Source: an uncultured Actinomycetes bacterium | GTDB taxonomy: Bacteria > Actinomycetota > Actinomycetes > Nanopelagicales > Nanopelagicaceae | Length of the DNA: 23,135 nt | NCBI GenBank assembly: GCA_903820565.1 | Contig: CAIJHZ010000083.1 | Coordinates: 1 to 23,135, forward strand | Direction of reading: 5' to 3' | Part shown: piece by piece, positions 13,759 through 20,829 of the stretch | How the letters are laid out: every line of letters starts with the position of its first letter | Numbering within the stretch: position 1 is the stretch's first letter | Notes under the pieces: model-generated | Database searches by the model: none | Seen by the model: the letters and a program-made list of their open reading frames with translations, nothing else | What the model was told of the DNA's origin: nothing | Translations under genes and position numbers: made by a program

Positions 13759-14622
13759 ATGCCTACGCCAATTAAAAAACCCCGCATCGGTGCCCACACC
13801 CCCACTACCGGCGGAATGGCCAAGCGATCAATTGCATATGCCGAAACTATTGGCGCAGAAGCAATTCAAGTATTTGCATCAAGTCCGCGTACGTGGGCGA
13901 TGCCAGAAGCTAAGCCAGATCTCGATGAAGCCTTCAAAATTAAGGCCGCCGAATTAGACATTGAAACCTATGTTCATGCTCCATTCTTAATTAATTTAGG
14001 GTCACCAACTGAAGCAACATACTTAAATTCCCTTGCTTCAACTGCGTACTCGCTACAACGCGGCGCCGATATTGGAGCACTTGGTGTGGTTATCCATACA
14101 GGTTCTGCAGTTGATGTAAACCATGTTGAAAAAGCATGGAAGCAGATTCATGAAGGCATGATGCCAATCCTTAACGCACTCGGTGATGATGCGCCCTATC
14201 TTTTGCTTGAACCAACTGCCGGACAAGGTCAATCACTCGTAAAGAAACTTGACGATCTTGCAATGTATTTGAAAGCTCTGGAATACCACCCAAAGGTGGC
14301 CATCTGTCTGGACACCTGCCATGTCTTTGCTGCAGGTCATGACATTTCAGTAAAAGGTGGAATGACTGCAACGATTGATTTGTTGGTTGAGATTGCCGGA
14401 GTCGAACGATTCCAATTAGTACATGCAAATGATTCAATGGATGTGTGTGGAGCGCTCAAGGATCGTCACCAGAATATTGGCGATGGTCACATCGGTGTTG
14501 ACCCCTTTAAAGAGTTACTAGCCCACCCTGCAGTCGCAAACGCTCCCTTGATTCTTGAGACACCTGGCATGGAAGCAGAACATGGCAAGGAAGTTGCGTT
14601 ACTCAAGAAATTGCGTGGCTAA
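13759..14622 (+). CDS. nfo: Deoxyribonuclease IV (AP endonuclease)
   Basis: The 287-residue TIM-barrel enzyme has the tri-zinc ligand set of endonuclease IV: H73 (YVHAPF), H113 (VVIHTG), E151 (LLEPTAG), D185 and H188 (CLDTCHVFAAGHD), H222 (VHANDS), D235/H237 (KDRHQNIGDGHIG) and E267 (LETPG). It cuts the backbone 5' to abasic sites in base-excision repair. It starts four bases after the kinase stop and overlaps the next gene by one base, so it is co-transcribed with the PASTA kinase. The start MPTPIKKPRIGAHTP is the only ATG before the first barrel strand. Confidence 0.93.
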   Translation: MPTPIKKPRIGAHTPTTGGMAKRSIAYAETIGAEAIQVFASSPRTWAMPEAKPDLDEAFKIKAAELDIETYVHAPFLINLGSPTEATYLNSLASTAYSLQRGADIGALGVVIHTGSAVDVNHVEKAWKQIHEGMMPILNALGDDAPYLLLEPTAGQGQSLVKKLDDLAMYLKALEYHPKVAICLDTCHVFAAGHDISVKGGMTATIDLLVEIAGVERFQLVHANDSMDVCGALKDRHQNIGDGHIGVDPFKELLAHPAVANAPLILETPGMEAEHGKEVALLKKLRG

Positions 14623-15485
14623 TGTCTGCTCGACATCACCTGCAATTAAAGCTTGCCCCCTGGGCCTTGTTATCTGTTTCAGCAGCCTGGGGCTTTGCCT
14701 TTGTGGTGATGAAAGATGCGATTGAACGTCAAACTGTCAACAACTTTCTTTTTAGCAGATTCGTATTGGCTGTGATTGTGATGATTTTAATTCGTCCACA
14801 GTGCATTAAATATTTCAATAAAGACTTACTACTGCGAGCTTCAACGGCAGGCCTGTTTCTTGGTAGCGGATACATTCTGCAAACTCTTGGCTTAGCACGG
14901 ACAGGAGCCGCTATAACTGGCTTTATTACCGGCCTTTACGTTGTCTTTACACCCTTGATTGCAGCGGTCGTATTAAAGGCTCGCATAACAATGGTTACCT
15001 GGGGTTGTGTTGCTGTTGCAACTATCGGGTTAGCGTTGCTTTCATTACAAGGCTGGTCAATTGGATTTGGCGAATTACTTGTCCTAGGTAGTGCATTTGC
15101 ATTTGGTGCACACATCATTGCCTTGGGTACATGGAGTAGTGGCCGCGATGCCTATGCGATGACCGTTGTGCAATTAGCAATGTGCGCCGTCTTAACCGGA
15201 GTTGCTTCACTTTTTGAAGGTGGATATCAACTTCCTCCTGACAGCGGCGTATGGGCGACTGTTATTTTTACAGCGGTGGCCTGTACTGCGGTGGCATTTG
15301 TGATTCAAACCTGGTCGCAGGCTCATATGAGCACAACCAAGGTTGCCGTAATCCTGACTATGGAGGTTGTATTTGCTGCCATATTCGCAATCCTCTTTGG
15401 CGGAGAAACACTTACTCCTCAAAAAGCTGTTGGTGGCGTACTCGTTGTCATGGCGATGTTTGTAATCGTCACCAAGGAATCGTGA
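14622..15485 (+). CDS. EamA/DMT-family transporter
   Basis: The 287-residue protein has about ten hydrophobic segments arranged as two EamA repeats; the first opens with 'LLSVSAAWGFAFVVMKDAIE' and the repeat boundary is near the middle ('LLVLGSAFAFGAHIIALGTW'). The C-terminal half ends with 'MEVVFAAIFAILFGGETLTPQKAVGGVLVV', the typical E(P/V)xFA...GExLT pattern. Such inner-membrane permeases usually export metabolites or amino acids, but the substrate cannot be predicted. Its ATG overlaps the nfo stop by one base. The neighbour threonine aldolase hints at amino-acid metabolism only weakly. Confidence 0.85.
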   Translation: MSARHHLQLKLAPWALLSVSAAWGFAFVVMKDAIERQTVNNFLFSRFVLAVIVMILIRPQCIKYFNKDLLLRASTAGLFLGSGYILQTLGLARTGAAITGFITGLYVVFTPLIAAVVLKARITMVTWGCVAVATIGLALLSLQGWSIGFGELLVLGSAFAFGAHIIALGTWSSGRDAYAMTVVQLAMCAVLTGVASLFEGGYQLPPDSGVWATVIFTAVACTAVAFVIQTWSQAHMSTTKVAVILTMEVVFAAIFAILFGGETLTPQKAVGGVLVVMAMFVIVTKES

Positions 15486-15496
15486 GAATATAAGAC

Positions 15497-16531
15497 ATGG
15501 CAATTGATCTTAGAAGTGACACCGTTACCCGCCCGTCCGATGCGATGCGAGAAGCTATTGCACATGCTCCGGTCGGAGATGATGTCTATAGCGATGACCC
15601 AACAGTTAACTCACTTGAAGAACGAGTCGCTGCCATGTTTGGCAAAGAAGCAGGCCTATTTGCGCCAACTGGATCACTCGCCAATCAATTAGCGATACGC
15701 ATGTTGGTTGCACCAGGAGAAGAACTAATTGCTGAAACAAATAGTCATATCGTGCGAGCTGAATTAGGTGCAGCAGCTGTATTTAGTGGAATTACTACAC
15801 GAACTTTTCCAGAAAAAAATGGTCTTTTAAAAGCATCTGATGCCCTTGAAATCGCTCGCCCCAACAGCGGTCCATACCTGGTATCAACAACTGCCATTGC
15901 AGTTGAAAACACGCATAACTTTGGTGGCGGAACAGTCCAGCCAATTTCAGAAATTGCTGCCCTACGCACTGGGGCTGATGAATTAGGTCTTGCGCTTCAC
16001 CTGGATGGTGCACGAATCTGGAACGCACATGTGGCATCTGGTGTTTCATTTTTAGAGTACGGAAAGTACTTCGACACAATTTCAGTGTGTCTTTCTAAAG
16101 GTTTAGGTGCACCAGTTGGCTCAGTCATGCTGTCGACTAAGGAAAGAGTTACTAAAGCTCGTGTCTGGCGCAAGCGTTACGGAGCAGGAATGCGACAGAT
16201 CGGATTACTGGCAGCTGGTGCTCATTACGCACTTGATAACAACATCGATCGTTTAGCTGAAGATCATCGCCGTGCCAAGGAAATTGCTGTGGCAATTGCC
16301 GCAATCGATTCATCATTAATTGATCCATCAATAGTTGAGACAAACATTGTTGGCTTAGATCTTGCAGCACTTCCAATAACCGCTGCAGAGCTTGCACAAC
16401 GTTGCCGTGATGCAGGCTTATGGATTAGTGCGCTTGGCCCTAAGTATGCGCGCTTAGTAACTCATTTGGATTTTAATGATGCACAGTGCGCAGAGGCAAT
16501 TGAAATTTTAAAGAAAGCCCTCGTGGCTTAA
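15497..16531 (+). CDS. ltaE: Low-specificity L-threonine aldolase
   Basis: The 344-residue PLP enzyme of fold type I opens with 'IDLRSDTVTRPSDAMREA', the aldolase family hallmark, then 'GDDVYSDDPTVNSLE' (28-41), 'LFAPTGSLANQLA', 'HLDGARIWNA' with Asp170 for the pyridine nitrogen, and 'SVCLSKGLGAPVGS' with the Schiff-base Lys201. It cleaves L-threonine or allo-threonine to glycine and acetaldehyde, supplying glycine and one-carbon units. It begins 11 bp after the EamA transporter. The 3' end overlaps the convergent ogt gene by 24 bp, and a small hairpin plus T-rich run lies across that junction. Confidence 0.92.
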   Translation: MAIDLRSDTVTRPSDAMREAIAHAPVGDDVYSDDPTVNSLEERVAAMFGKEAGLFAPTGSLANQLAIRMLVAPGEELIAETNSHIVRAELGAAAVFSGITTRTFPEKNGLLKASDALEIARPNSGPYLVSTTAIAVENTHNFGGGTVQPISEIAALRTGADELGLALHLDGARIWNAHVASGVSFLEYGKYFDTISVCLSKGLGAPVGSVMLSTKERVTKARVWRKRYGAGMRQIGLLAAGAHYALDNNIDRLAEDHRRAKEIAVAIAAIDSSLIDPSIVETNIVGLDLAALPITAAELAQRCRDAGLWISALGPKYARLVTHLDFNDAQCAEAIEILKKALVA

Positions 16532-16981
16532 GAGCCATTTCTTCTTTTCAACACCGTAGGCGTAATTTCCTAGCGCTCCCCCAGTTTTAACAACTCGGTG
16601 GCAAGGAACAACAAGCATGATTGCATTGTTTGCACATGCACTTCCTGCAGCACGTACCGCCGCAGGTGACCCAGCCTTAGCTGCGAGATCGGCGTATGAC
16701 CAGGTTTTTCCAGGAGTTATCTTGCGCATGGCTTTCCAGGCAGTTTGGGAAAACGCTGCACCAGCTTGTCTGACTTGAATTCCGTTAAGTGCAGTCAAAT
16801 CTCCGTCAAAGTAATCGGCAATCAAATCTGAAATCACAGGAATTGATTTAACAACTTTTACATCTTTTCCAGCCTTGAACGCTGAAACAGTTGAAAGATT
16901 TGCTCCGATCAGGATCTGATCATCTGCCAATAAATTAAGGGTGCCGACTGGGGTCTTGTGAGAAGTAATTAAAAGCGGCAC
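16508..16981 (-). CDS. ogt: Methylated-DNA--protein-cysteine methyltransferase
   Basis: The 157-residue single-domain repair protein has the suicide-acceptor motif VVPCHRVV with Cys127 (126-129), the helix-turn-helix region 'AWKAMRKITPGKTWSYADLAAKAG' (81-104), and 'RAAGSACANN' (110-119). It removes O6-methylguanine lesions by transferring the methyl group to Cys127. There is no N-terminal AraC-like half, so it is Ogt-type, not Ada. The GTG start at 16981 lies nine bases after the aroG stop with no obvious ribosome binding site. It is the last gene of the pfkA-aroG-ogt run and overlaps threonine aldolase tail to tail. Confidence 0.93.
   Translation of the reverse strand: MPLLITSHKTPVGTLNLLADDQILIGANLSTVSAFKAGKDVKVVKSIPVISDLIADYFDGDLTALNGIQVRQAGAAFSQTAWKAMRKITPGKTWSYADLAAKAGSPAAVRAAGSACANNAIMLVVPCHRVVKTGGALGNYAYGVEKKKWLLSHEGFL
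16524..16548 (+). terminator. Weak candidate terminator for the threonine aldolase transcript
   Basis: TGGCT-TAAG-AGCCA forms a perfect 5-bp stem with a 4-base loop around the ltaE stop, followed by TTTCTTCTTTT. The stem is short and the T-run is broken by C, so efficiency is doubtful. It also lies in the 3' end of ogt coding sequence. Confidence 0.4.
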
Positions 16982-16990
16982 GAGACAAAA

Positions 16991-18337
16991 TTAGCGATCG
17001 CGCAACATTTCGGCAACTAAAAATGCGAGTTCGAGAGATTGAGCATGATTTAGTCGTGGATCACAGGCTGTTTCATACCGTGAGGCCAAATCTTCGTGTG
17101 AAATCTCTTCGCCGCCACCAACGCACTCAGTCACATCGTCGCCAGTTAGTTCAATATGAACCCCACCTGGATGTGTGCCAAGTGCCTTGTGAACTTCAAA
17201 AAATCCCTTTACCTCATCCATTACATCGTCAAAGCTGCGGGTCTTGTAGCCACTTGGTGCCTCGTACGTGTTTCCATGCATTGGATCGCAGACCCACAAA
17301 ACCTTTGCTCCTGATTTAGTTACTCCATCAACTAGGGCAGGCAAAATTTCACGTATGTTCTTCGCACCCATTCGTGTAATAAATGTAATTCGGCCTGGTT
17401 CACGGTTTGGATCTAGCTTGTCGATTAATGCAAGCGCATCTTCCACAGTGGACTTTGGCCCAAGCTTGATACCGATTGGATTACGCACCTTTGCTGCGAA
17501 ATCAACGTGCGCTCCATCTAGTTGACGTGTTCGTTCACCGATCCAGATGAAATGTCCCGAAACATCGTAAGCATCACCAGTGCGTGAATCAATACGAGTC
17601 AAAGCCTTTTCGTACTCCAAAATCAATGCTTCATGACTTGCAAAGAAATCTACTGATTTAAAGCTTGCAGGATCAACGCCAGCAGATTTCATAAATGCGA
17701 GAGCACGGCCAATTTCGTTTGCCATCTGTTCGTATCGCTCGCCAACTTTCGAATCACGAATAAAACCCTTGTTCCATTCGTGTACCTGGCGAAGATCTGC
17801 AAATCCACCTTGCGTAAATGCGCGTACTAAATTAAGAGTTGCAGCAGATGTGTTATAGACGCGGACTAAACGTTGAGGATCTGGTGTGCGAGCGCTTTCC
17901 GTAAACTCAATATCGTTAACAGCATCACCGCGGTAGGCAGGGAGCGTTACATCGCCACGAGTTTCTAGGTCATTGGAGCGAGGTTTAGCGAACTGCCCAG
18001 CCATGCGGCCAACTTTGATAACGGGAAGGCTTGAGTAGTACTGAAGAACTGCTGCCATCTGCAAAATTGTTTTGATGCGATTGCGGATTGAATCAGCTGT
18101 TGCTGCTGCAAAGGTTTCGGCGCAATCTCCACCTTGTAACCAAAAAGCCTTACCTTCTGCTGCGAGCGCAATGCGAACTTTTAGGTCATCGCATTCACCG
18201 GCAAAGACTAGTGGTGGCAGTGCTTTTAACTGTGCCACCGCTGCTTTAACCGGTTCACCCTCTGGTCCACCTGGCCAGGTTGGTTGCTGAGCAGCAACAA
18301 GCCCAGGTGTAAACAGAGTGTTTAAGTTTGTGCTCAT
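16991..18337 (-). CDS. aroG: 3-deoxy-7-phosphoheptulonate synthase, class II
   Basis: The 448-residue enzyme catalyses the first step of the shikimate pathway, PEP plus erythrose-4-phosphate to DAHP. Class II features include 'FWLQGGDCAETF' with metal ligand Cys72, 'GRMAGQFAKPRS', 'LPAYRGD', 'GERTRQLDGAHVDF', 'NPIGIKLGP', 'CDPMHGN' and 'GVHIELTGDDVTECVGG'. This is the plant/actinobacterial type. The ATG at 18337 is preferred over a GTG three bases earlier because the -10 box TACACT ends exactly six bases before it. It follows pfkA by 41 bp and has its own promoter. Confidence 0.95.
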   Translation of the reverse strand: MSTNLNTLFTPGLVAAQQPTWPGGPEGEPVKAAVAQLKALPPLVFAGECDDLKVRIALAAEGKAFWLQGGDCAETFAAATADSIRNRIKTILQMAAVLQYYSSLPVIKVGRMAGQFAKPRSNDLETRGDVTLPAYRGDAVNDIEFTESARTPDPQRLVRVYNTSAATLNLVRAFTQGGFADLRQVHEWNKGFIRDSKVGERYEQMANEIGRALAFMKSAGVDPASFKSVDFFASHEALILEYEKALTRIDSRTGDAYDVSGHFIWIGERTRQLDGAHVDFAAKVRNPIGIKLGPKSTVEDALALIDKLDPNREPGRITFITRMGAKNIREILPALVDGVTKSGAKVLWVCDPMHGNTYEAPSGYKTRSFDDVMDEVKGFFEVHKALGTHPGGVHIELTGDDVTECVGGGEEISHEDLASRYETACDPRLNHAQSLELAFLVAEMLRDR

Positions 18338-18343
18338 CACAGA

Positions 18344-18349
18344 AGTGTA
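18344..18349 (-). promoter_or_regulatory. Leaderless promoter -10 box for aroG
   Basis: On the minus strand TACACT is followed by six bases (TCTGTG) and the ATG of aroG at 18337. No good -35 is visible. The spacing equals that seen at pknB, glgC, metF and crtE. Confidence 0.6.
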
Positions 18350-18378
18350 GAGAGTCCGAAAGTAATCGCGCGCGGCAA

Positions 18379-19404
18379 TTACCCGAAGAAGATCTCTGAC
18401 TCCTTGTATAGCTCTAGCGGAACAGTCTTTAACTTCTCAGTTGCTGATGCCAATGGCACGCGAGCGATGTTTGTCCCGTGAAGTGCAACCATCTTTCCCC
18501 AGTCACCTTCGTGAGCCGCGGTGATTGCATGCAATCCAAAGCGAGTAGCAAGTACGCGGTCAAACGCTGTCGGTGAGCCACCACGTTGGATATGCCCCAA
18601 GACAGATGTGCGAGCTTCCTTGCCAGTCTTGGCTTCGATCTGGCCTGCTAGCCAGTCACCAATGCCTGACAATTTTACGTGGCCAAATGAATCCAGGGTC
18701 TGATCTTTAACAATCAAGTCACCATCTTGAGGAATTGCACCCTCTGCAATTACGATGATTGGCGCGTAATGAGACTTGAAACGAGATTCAACCCATTCGC
18801 ACACCTTGTCTACTGAGAATTTCTGCTCTGGAATCAAAATACATGCCGCGCCACCTGCAAGACCTGAGTGCAATGCGATCCAGCCTGCATGGCGACCCAT
18901 AACTTCAACGATTAAGGCACGGTGATGTGATTCAGCGGTTGTGTGCAGGCGATCGATCGCCTCTACTGCAATGTTTACCGCTGTATCAAAACCAAATGTG
19001 TAATCAGTGTTGTTCAGATCATTATCAATAGTCTTTGGAACACCGATCACCTTGACGCCAAGAGCATCAAGCTTTGTTGCAACACCCAAAGTGTCTTCGC
19101 CACCAATTGCAATCAGTGCATCGATGCCAGCCTTTTCAAGATTTTCTTTGATTCGCTCAACGCCACCGTCAATTTTAAATGGGTTAGTGCGAGATGAACC
19201 AAGAATTGTTCCGCCGCGAGGCAAGATTCCGCGGGTCGTTTCAATATTAAGCGGCATGGTTAGACCCTCTAGAGGTCCCTTCCAGCCATCACGGAATCCG
19301 ACAAATTCGTGCCCGTACTCTCTGACACCTTTACGAACTACTGCACGAATAACTGCATTTAAACCGGGGCAGTCTCCGCCGCCAGTGAGGACACCAATAC
19401 GCAT
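18379..19404 (-). CDS. pfkA: Phosphofructokinase, pyrophosphate-type signature
   Basis: From the ATG at 19404 the 341-residue protein begins 'MRIGVLTGGGDCPGLNAVIR'. The phosphoryl-donor site reads GGEDT (101-105) and the catalytic loop PKTIDND (123-129, catalytic Asp127). In numbering equal to E. coli PfkA, Asp104 and Lys124 replace the two glycines of ATP-dependent enzymes; this pair is the known mark of PPi-dependent PFKs such as the Amycolatopsis enzyme. It would make fructose-1,6-bisphosphate reversibly from PPi, so it could serve glycolysis and gluconeogenesis. The start at 19404 has GGAG six bases upstream; a TTG five codons earlier is less likely. Fructose-6-phosphate residues follow ('MGRHAGWIA', 'EGAIP', 'GHIQRGGSPTAFDR'). 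Confidence 0.92.
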   Translation of the reverse strand: MRIGVLTGGGDCPGLNAVIRAVVRKGVREYGHEFVGFRDGWKGPLEGLTMPLNIETTRGILPRGGTILGSSRTNPFKIDGGVERIKENLEKAGIDALIAIGGEDTLGVATKLDALGVKVIGVPKTIDNDLNNTDYTFGFDTAVNIAVEAIDRLHTTAESHHRALIVEVMGRHAGWIALHSGLAGGAACILIPEQKFSVDKVCEWVESRFKSHYAPIIVIAEGAIPQDGDLIVKDQTLDSFGHVKLSGIGDWLAGQIEAKTGKEARTSVLGHIQRGGSPTAFDRVLATRFGLHAITAAHEGDWGKMVALHGTNIARVPLASATEKLKTVPLELYKESEIFFG

Positions 19405-19414
19405 GATTAACTCC

Positions 19415-19458
19415 AACAATTTTATTGTTAAATGAAGTGGCTAAAAATTCCACCACTT
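19415..19458 (-). promoter_or_regulatory. pfkA promoter region with two inverted repeats
   Basis: A -10-like TAAAAT (rc of 19419-19424) sits inside the palindrome AACAAT-TTT-ATTGTT (19415-19429). A second inverted repeat, AAGTGG (19435-19440) and CCACTT (19453-19458), spans the place where a -35 box would lie. Both could be regulator sites. The rest of the 151-bp gap between pfkA and glgC shows nothing I can name. Confidence 0.35.
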
Positions 19459-19555
19459 ATGGTCAACGCTGACTGGCACAGTCTAGCCATGCCACCTGCC
19501 CAATTCACAACTTTACGCGGCAAATGTCTGTGGTTGGATATTTAAAACGATGGAA

Positions 19556-20779
19556 TTAAACCGTAACGCGCACGCCTTTGCCCACAATAACAATTCCACC
19601 TTCGCTGACAGTAAAGCGTTGACGATCGCGCTCTAAGTCCACGCCAATCTGAGCTCCAGGATCAACTACGACACTCTTATCTAAGATTGCTTTGCGAATA
19701 ATTGCGCGATCACCAATCTTTACCGATGGCATTAAGACAGAGCCTTCTACGATTGCGGCATTTCCAACAGAGACATCATATGAAACTACTGAACCATGAA
19801 GAATTCCGCCTGCAACAATCGAACCCGCCGCAACAATCGAATCATGAGCAGAGCCACCTTCGCTGAATTTAGCTGGTGGTAGTGATGGTGGATTTGTTAA
19901 CAGCGGCCACTCACGGTTGTAAAGATTAAAGATTGGATGCACAGACACTAAATCCATATGAGCATCATAATAAGCATCTATTGAACCAACATCTCTCCAA
20001 TAACCTTTATCGCGTTCAGTTTCGCCGGGCACAACATTGTTAGCAAAGTCGTAAACCTTTGCAACGCCCATGCGTGTTAGATAAGGAATGATATTTCCAC
20101 CGAGATCGTGACGAGATTCCAAATCTTCAGAGTCAATAATTAAAGCTTCTTCCATGACATCGCGCTTAAAAATATAATTACCCATTGAAACCAATGACAT
20201 TTCTGGATGTCCGGGCATCGCAGGTGGGTCCGTTGGTTTTTCGTGAAAAGCTTTAATGCTTACTCCATCGTCAGCAAGTTCAATCACACCAAAATCATGC
20301 GCTTCAGAACGTGGCATTCGAATTGCCGCAACCGTTACGCCCGCACCAGAATCCACATGTTGCTGGAACATTTGCATTGGATCCATCCGATACACGTGAT
20401 CTGCACCAAAAACCAATACATGCTTTGGATCTTCATCGTGAATCAAATTGAAGTTTTGCAAGATTGCATCAGCGCTGCCTGTGTACCAACGTGGGCCTAG
20501 CCGCTGCTGTGCTGGTACCGGAGTTATGTAATTTCCAAGAAGTGATGACATGCGCCAGGTTGTAGTTATGTGGCGGTCAAGCGAATGAGACTTGTACTGA
20601 GTAAGAACAGCAATTTTTAACATATTTGCATTGGCAAGATTTGATAAAACAAAGTCCACTAGTCGATATGAACCACCAAATGGGACAGCAGGTTTTGCGC
20701 GATCTGCTGTAAGAGGCATAAGACGCTTGCCCTCGCCACCAGCAAGAACGATGCTGAGTGGAAGTTGCAGTTTAGCCAT
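19556..20779 (-). CDS. glgC: Glucose-1-phosphate adenylyltransferase (ADP-glucose pyrophosphorylase)
   Basis: The 407-residue enzyme has an N-terminal nucleotidyltransferase domain with 'VLAGGEGKRLMPLTADRAKPAVPFGG' (about 11-36), 'FGADHVYRMD', and the glucose-1-phosphate site 'FHEKP', then 'YWRDVGSIDAYYDAHMDL', and a C-terminal left-handed beta-helix with hexapeptide-like repeats (about 300-390). It makes ADP-glucose and PPi, committing carbon to glycogen or related glucans. The ATG at 20779 has TATCGT six bases upstream, so the mRNA is probably leaderless. The divergent glycosyltransferase gene starts 50 bp away and shares the -10 element. PPi released here could feed the PPi-type PFK nearby. 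Confidence 0.95.
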   Translation of the reverse strand: MAKLQLPLSIVLAGGEGKRLMPLTADRAKPAVPFGGSYRLVDFVLSNLANANMLKIAVLTQYKSHSLDRHITTTWRMSSLLGNYITPVPAQQRLGPRWYTGSADAILQNFNLIHDEDPKHVLVFGADHVYRMDPMQMFQQHVDSGAGVTVAAIRMPRSEAHDFGVIELADDGVSIKAFHEKPTDPPAMPGHPEMSLVSMGNYIFKRDVMEEALIIDSEDLESRHDLGGNIIPYLTRMGVAKVYDFANNVVPGETERDKGYWRDVGSIDAYYDAHMDLVSVHPIFNLYNREWPLLTNPPSLPPAKFSEGGSAHDSIVAAGSIVAGGILHGSVVSYDVSVGNAAIVEGSVLMPSVKIGDRAIIRKAILDKSVVVDPGAQIGVDLERDRQRFTVSEGGIVIVGKGVRVTV

Positions 20780-20785
20780 GGCTTA

Positions 20786-20795
20786 ACGATAGCCT
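20786..20795. promoter_or_regulatory. Shared bidirectional -10 element for glgC and glgA
   Basis: ACGATAGCCT reads TATCGT on the minus strand (20786-20791) and TAGCCT on the plus strand (20790-20795), overlapping at TA. The minus box ends six bases before the glgC ATG (leaderless). The plus box predicts a start near 20802 and a roughly 28-base leader containing the glgA ribosome binding site GGAAGAGGA (20811-20819). Confidence 0.55.
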
Positions 20796-20829
20796 TTCAC
20801 CCTTGTCGAAGGAAGAGGATTAGCAAAAT

